From NCBI GenBank assembly GCA_014529385.2, contig CM043944.1, positions 180,053,240 to 180,117,239 of the forward strand: DNA of 64,000 bases, in the 5' to 3' direction. Shown here one piece after another: positions 59,042-64,000 of the stretch; positions within the stretch are counted from its first letter, which is position 1; every line of letters starts with the position of its first letter. The position numbers were made by a program, and so were the translations under genes. The notes beneath the pieces were generated by a model. That model worked only from the letters and a program-made list of their open reading frames with translations, was not told the DNA's origin and did no database searches. The stretch comes from Adiantum capillus-veneris. Its lineage: Eukaryota; Streptophyta; Polypodiopsida; Polypodiales; Pteridaceae.

Positions 59042-60345
59042 TCTTTAGATGGCATCTACCTTTGATGGACAAGGTTTCCTACCATATGGCCCGCACATGT
59101 GCCCCACAATGAGCACTTCTTTGACACCAAACATAGACTTTTTCCCTGACAATGTAAGATTCACTTCTTCCAACTAGACAAAATTTTATCACAATCATTT
59201 ATGTGATTTTCCACAAACTTGCCACATCCCTTGAGATCCAAAGCTTCATCTTTGTCACTTTCTTCACATCCTTTGATAGGCAAATCATCAATGAAAGGCA
59301 TTGTGATTTGAGGAATAAAGTCACGTAAGACCTTATTCATCCCATTCATCATATGTGCAACCGAGTTGGTTGCTCCCTGTGGCAAGGTACACATCCTTCC
59401 CAAACCCAAAGGTGTCCTTATGGTTGTCAAGTCTTTGCTTTCGATTGCAAGCTGAAATTGATCATACCCTGAGTAGAGATCCCCCATTGAGTAGATTGCC
59501 CTCCCTGCAAACGCCTCTGCAAATTCATCCACAATTGGACCTGTACCTACATTTCTAATTGTCACCTTGTTCACTAGTTGCATATCTTGGATGAAGCGTA
59601 GAGAACCATTCTTCTTTGGAACTGTGAACCACCTGTTTGAGTATGGAGCACAAGAAGGCTCCAAGATTCCTATTTTGATTTTCTCATTCAGTAGCTCTAC
59701 TAACTTTGGCAAATGAGCCTTTGGAATCGGAATAGGCCGCAGATTCCAAGGCACATGAGGTATTGTGAAAATTACCATAGGAGCTACAATATAAGGATCA
59801 ACACATCCTATCTCATGTGGCTCAAATGCAAAAGCCTTACCACGCTTTGAAAGCATTTCTTTGAAGCACTTTGTCTCCTCCTGTGTTAGAAACTCCTCGC
59901 AACCAATCTGCACCTCTTGAAAAGACTCCTTTGTGAAGGTATGCCCGATCTTTTTAGGATTCCGCAAACTTGGTTGTAAAGAAGCATGTTCAATCTTTTC
60001 CCTGTTTTTGGGTGGTAAGGGTGAAGCTATTGGTTCCACCTTCTTTGCTACACTCTTGTATTTAGTTTCAACATGGACTTCTGGGCCAACTGTTTGGCTT
60101 TTTTTAAAGGCTTCTATTACTTGATACATTTCCATAGAGCAAACTTCCACAACTTCATTTTCAAGATGCAAACTAGACCTCATTATAGCATCAAGCTCAC
60201 CCATAGTATCTACAAAAGAAACTTGTTCACACAAACCCAAAACATTTTCAGTAGGCTTTAGCAACCCACTCTTTTTCATGCCTATTTGTACATTATGCAC
60301 ATATTGCCTCTCATATCTCTTCAAATCTTCAAGTTTTGTAAACAT
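59042..60345 (-). pseudogene. Reverse transcriptase of copy 2
   Basis: The ATG at 60345 (MFTKLEDLKRYERQ) opens 394 codons containing all RT catalytic blocks, including MPFIDDLPIKG, and ends at 59161 after loss of one C near 59173. The remaining thumb region to 59045 is out of frame and then stopped. The start is chosen because it is the first ATG in the frame and lies 150 bp after the protease stop. Confidence 0.9.
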
Positions 60346-60493
60346 ACTGATCCATTCCTTGTTACCAAGGAGCTCATTGAGAAAGTTTCACCTATTTTTG
60401 GATCAGGCGAGACCCTTTTTCTTTCTGTACCACTGCAATCCCGCTTTACAATGGTACTTGGCTAAAACTCATCATTTCTCTATGATCATGAAA

Positions 60494-61498
60494 CTATTTG
60501 CTTACTTTTGGTAGAGGATGTTCTCTGAGGTTGTCACGATTTCTTTCATGGTTTACACAGACTGTGAGAAATTGGACAGCTCCTTTACCATCTTTGCTAC
60601 GTATTCTAGCATATGCTGAACCATCGTCCATTATCTTTGTTTCCATTCGAACTCCCACAATGTAGGGTTTTCCAAGGATGAGATGATATGAAGATGTATC
60701 CTGTACAAAGAAGTTTTGGTCAATCTTTACATCACCTATTGTTACCTTCACACCTGGACATGCTGCATACAATTCACCGGATGAATTGTTTGCCACTTTT
60801 ACCATCCAGCCATGATCTGTGTCCATCGGCCATTTGCACTTGTTGTAGAGACTCTTTGACATTATGTTTATTTTTGAACCATGGTCAATCAAGGCAACAA
60901 ATGGCTCTTCAAGATCACCTACCTCGACCAAAGTTTCTGTAGTAGCCCTTGCCCAATGACTTCGTGAATAGTAACTCCTAGGAATATCTTCAACTTCTTC
61001 ATCATCATTTGAGAAATACACTTGCTTCACTCTCCCACTAGATTGGTAGCATCCTACCACAGCTCCATCATTCTCCTTATTTTGCAGTTGCATCCCTTGT
61101 GTCTTTGAGGTTTCCCCTTCAACCTGTGGACGAGAAACATCAGCAAGGGTTTGCCTCTTTCTCTTGATGATGTCAATGATCTCCTCATGGAATTCACGCT
61201 TTGCAATGCCAAGAACTTCTCCAGAGTAAAATTCAATCTTGCTATTCAAGATCCTTTCCTCCAAGACTTTCTTTAAATCTGTAGCAACCTCAATATCAGA
61301 TTGTAGTTTATAAGTTGGGCCTTTTGTCTTACCTTTTGTTGGCTCTTTCTTCTTTCCTGTTGTAGACTCCTCCATGAGTACTTCAGGTGAAGATGCTCCT
61401 TGTGTTGAGGGTGTTTGAGGGTGTTTGAGAAGGCATTGAGTCGCTTCTTCCCCCACTTCTAGAAACTCTTTTTGATGGTCCTTCATCAGCATTCTCAC
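60494..61498 (-). pseudogene. Protease region of copy 2
   Basis: 334 codons: a Lys-rich start (GKKKEPTKGKTKGPTYKL), the segment missing in copy 1 (about 61254-60961; FYSGEVLGIAKREFHEE, then VYFSNDDEEVEDIP), then FVALIDHGSKINIMSK and YHLILGKPYIVG. It ends at a TAG at 60494 where copy 1 reads Glu. The reading frame overlaps the end of gag by 116 bases in the +1-related frame. Confidence 0.85.
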
Positions 61499-62830
61499 GT
61501 CTGCGCTTCTCTTCTACAATTGCCTCATTTTGTTGGCATTTTGTAATGTAGGCATGCACTGACAATGAGTCCACTGGATCATTCCATCCCGTTTCTACAC
61601 GTATGCAATCACCTGCTTTATGTAGAATCTCTTTTGTAAGCTTTCCATTTTTAGCTAGTTGCATGACATTTTGCCAAATTTGACCATGATGGTCACTCAC
61701 CTCTTCATCACAAAAATGTTCATTTTTTACTCCATAAGTAGCTGCCTCAACTGAAGAGGTGGCACGCTTGGTTTCCATATCTTCAACTAAGGTTTGCATT
61801 CCCCCCTTCCCAAAGTTAGTTCTCAAGGATAGGCCTGTCTCTCTTAAGTGTATTTTACCATCCTTAAAAAAGACAACATCTTTTGACAAAGCATCACTAA
61901 AATCATCACAATCCCTTCTTACGTGGTCTGTACTATCACACCAAATACATCTATTAACAAACCCTTCTTTGGGCTGTTGTCTTTGCCTAGGAAGTGGCCC
62001 TGATGGTTGGCCTTTTTCTTCAAGCTTTGCAAACTTCACCTTCAAGTCACGCATTCCCTTCATAAGCTCATCTAGCATGGACTCATAAAACTTAGGAGCG
62101 ATAAAAGTAGGCTTTACCATTTTGTCAGAAGTTGAGGTGGAAGGACTTGTAGTGTTTACTACCATCTTGTCCCTTCTTCTTTGTCGTTTGGCAAGCAGTG
62201 AGACAGCACCTTCAACCTCATTCCAGTCGGTCTTTAGTCCTTGCTCAGCATCTTTATCTTCAAGAAGAAGCTCCAAATTTCTTGAAACTCTTTACCTGCA
62301 ACTTGTAAGAAAAGATCTGTCTTCTCTGCATCTAGTGTGGCCCTTTTTGTCCTAGTGAGTTGTGCATAGCGCCGCTCAAATTCCCTAAGTAGCTCTGTTA
62401 TTGATAGTCCTTGCTTTGGCTTGACTACCCATTCTAAGAATGTCCTTTTGGTCACTCTCTCCGAGTCCTCCATGAAATATTCCTCCTTTAAAGCTACTTT
62501 GAGTTCTTCCCAATTTCTCCCATGCCCATCTTTAATTGCCCTAACATGCTCCCTAATTTTTGGAGCAACAACTAGCTCAAAGCTTTGAATCATCTCACCT
62601 TCTGACACGCGATGCAGCTCCATCTCCTTCACATAGTTGCGTAAGTACTTGATTACATCTTTGCCATTGAACTGATCCATTCTGTTGACGACCGCTTGTA
62701 TGGACTTCGTTGCTAAAATCTCCCTTCTTTCAGTAGCATGTTGTTGTTGCATGAACATTGAAAATGCTTGAAACATTTGCATTGTTACTGGGTCAAAATG
62801 CATACCCTGTTGCTCAACATGATCACCCAT
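61383..62830 (-). pseudogene. Gag of copy 2, one frameshift
   Basis: The ATG at 62830 starts MGDHVEQQGMHFDPVTMQ; the frame runs to 62234 and a missing T near 62275 shifts it into 62276-61383. The zinc knuckle CIWCDSTDHVRRDC sits at about 61950. The C-terminal part is basic (RRRENADEGPSKRVSRSGGR). Apart from the single indel it is complete. Confidence 0.85.
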
Positions 62831-62859
62831 GGTTACCCACAAACTCTCACCCTAGCAGT

Positions 62860-62877
62860 TTCGCGTCGGGTTCACCA
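62860..62877 (-). other. Primer-binding site of family D, copy 2
   Basis: Same 18 bases as at 54827-54844, six bases from LTR 3. Confidence 0.7.
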
Positions 62878-62883
62878 AAAATA

Positions 62884-64000
62884 TGTCGAGAAATTTGCGG
62901 TCTTGCCAGGAAAGCACCGGGCTTATGGCTGTGAGAGTTTGTGAGAGAACTCAACAAAAACTATATGAAGGAGTTAAACCATAGATGCCATGAAGACTAG
63001 GGTTTGGAAAGAAGTGCAATCAAAGAAGACTCACTCTTTCTCTCTTGCACTCACACACACAAAGAAAGAACGCAAAAGAGAATGTCAAAACAATACGAAG
63101 ATGAAAACATCAAGGCTATGGTCATATTGTATCATGGGTAATATGAAAGGGTTAATGGATGAGTTAATGGCATTCAATCTTGGCTAACCAAATAGGCTAG
63201 GAATTGTAGTTTTGTGCTTACCATAATATATATATTTTGTCTAGTGATTGGGATTAATTGTGTGTACAAATCCTCTTGGTTCATAGCAAGATAACTACGC
63301 TTACATCAAAAGAAAACTTATAGTCTATGAGAGGTAGTATGATGGGATCCGGTGATAGAAGTATTTCATTGAGCCTTTCAGGGCCGAAGAGAAACACTAT
63401 ACGTTGTTGAAAGTGTATTTTACGGCTAATCCATACGTTAATTCTAATAGATCATACAGAGTGAAAGTGATAGAAATGATCATCATGTGGGTTATTCATC
63501 TAGGATAGTATGTGAGAAATGTAGATATGAGAGACGTGAAGAGATGAGAAGTTTCCCTCCCAAGCCCTATTCTTGCCCGTAGGCAATAAGGATACTGCGG
63601 GAGAGATATACCTATTACAAAGAGAGCCTAGAGAGGATGAATTACTAAGAATGAGAGAGATAGGTTTGGTTAAGGAGATGATATTAGATACATATATATA
63701 TATATATATGTTGGATTAGAGATGAAAATGAAAACAACAAGAAATCAAGAAAACATCAATGTAGAACACATCTTACTTGAAACCCTTCGGCACCATTATT
63801 GATGGGAGAGAGAAGAAGAGTGGATAATTCCACTTTGATTGATACACCATGTGCAAGACCTTCTTTGACTAAAGTTGATCTTCCAAGGTTAGCTTGTTGC
63901 AAGAATGGCTAGTCTCCCCTAGGAGAAAGTGTAGGCTTGGGCTTATGTTAATGGCTAAGTACAATTAGGCATTACTACTCACTCCCTCGAGAATTCCTCT
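62884..64000 (-). repeat. LTR 3 of family D, cut by the window end
   Basis: Matches the first 1.1 kb of LTR 1 and LTR 2. Whether another internal copy follows cannot be seen. Confidence 0.95.

Overview
This window is a repeat-dominated stretch of a eukaryotic, almost certainly land-plant, nuclear genome. The evidence is the mix of Ty3/gypsy chromovirus, other Ty3/gypsy and Ty1/copia LTR retrotransposons, plant-type primer sites (initiator tRNA-Met and tRNA-Asp), a plant F-box/kelch-type pseudogene, a trihelix (Myb/SANT-like) pseudogene and a plant-like DEAD-box helicase fragment. The exact lineage cannot be fixed from the sequence. The style of the repeats would suit a large, TE-rich genome such as a fern or lycophyte, but that is a guess. 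I see no intact host gene, no tRNA or rRNA gene and no CRISPR array.

Layout. 1-1767: degenerate LINE-type ORF1/zinc-knuckle remnant. 1768 to about 8800: decayed chromovirus (5' LTR, PBS, gag, PR, RT-RH, INT, chromodomain) with no recognisable 3' LTR. 9494-17070: an old minus-strand LTR element (LTR pair 9494-10152 and 16403-17070) with a younger plus-strand Ty1/copia element (10888-15978) nested inside it. 17440-20828: another decayed chromovirus, minus strand, cut off in gag by the next element. 20829-29585: a non-autonomous minus-strand LTR element with a tRNA-Asp primer site. It codes for an aspartic-protease polyprotein with a WxPK-repeat tail, has no RT or integrase, and carries a captured DEAD-box helicase fragment. 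Its 5' LTR is split by a 1.35-kb TTAA-flanked DNA element.

29586-41778: a large tandem segmental duplication, two units of about 5.3 and 6.3 kb plus a partial third. Each unit holds the 3' end of the chromovirus family (integrase tail plus LTR) and several TC, TG and GA microsatellites. The second unit has its own copy of the TTAA element. 41773-45310 is the only host-gene-like island: an F-box/kelch pseudogene (minus) and a trihelix pseudogene (plus). 45305-47110: gypsy gag-PR and integrase scraps.

47111-64000: a young tandem array LTR-internal-LTR-internal-LTR of one gypsy family (minus strand, 2.0-kb LTRs). This family has an FIDD reverse transcriptase, a DHGS protease and an acidic integrase tail in place of a chromodomain. 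The two internal copies carry different, independent breaks.

The most interesting items are the helicase capture bracketed by duplicated element sequence, the TTAA element with both filled and empty sites visible in the same window, and the tandem gypsy array of an atypical lineage.
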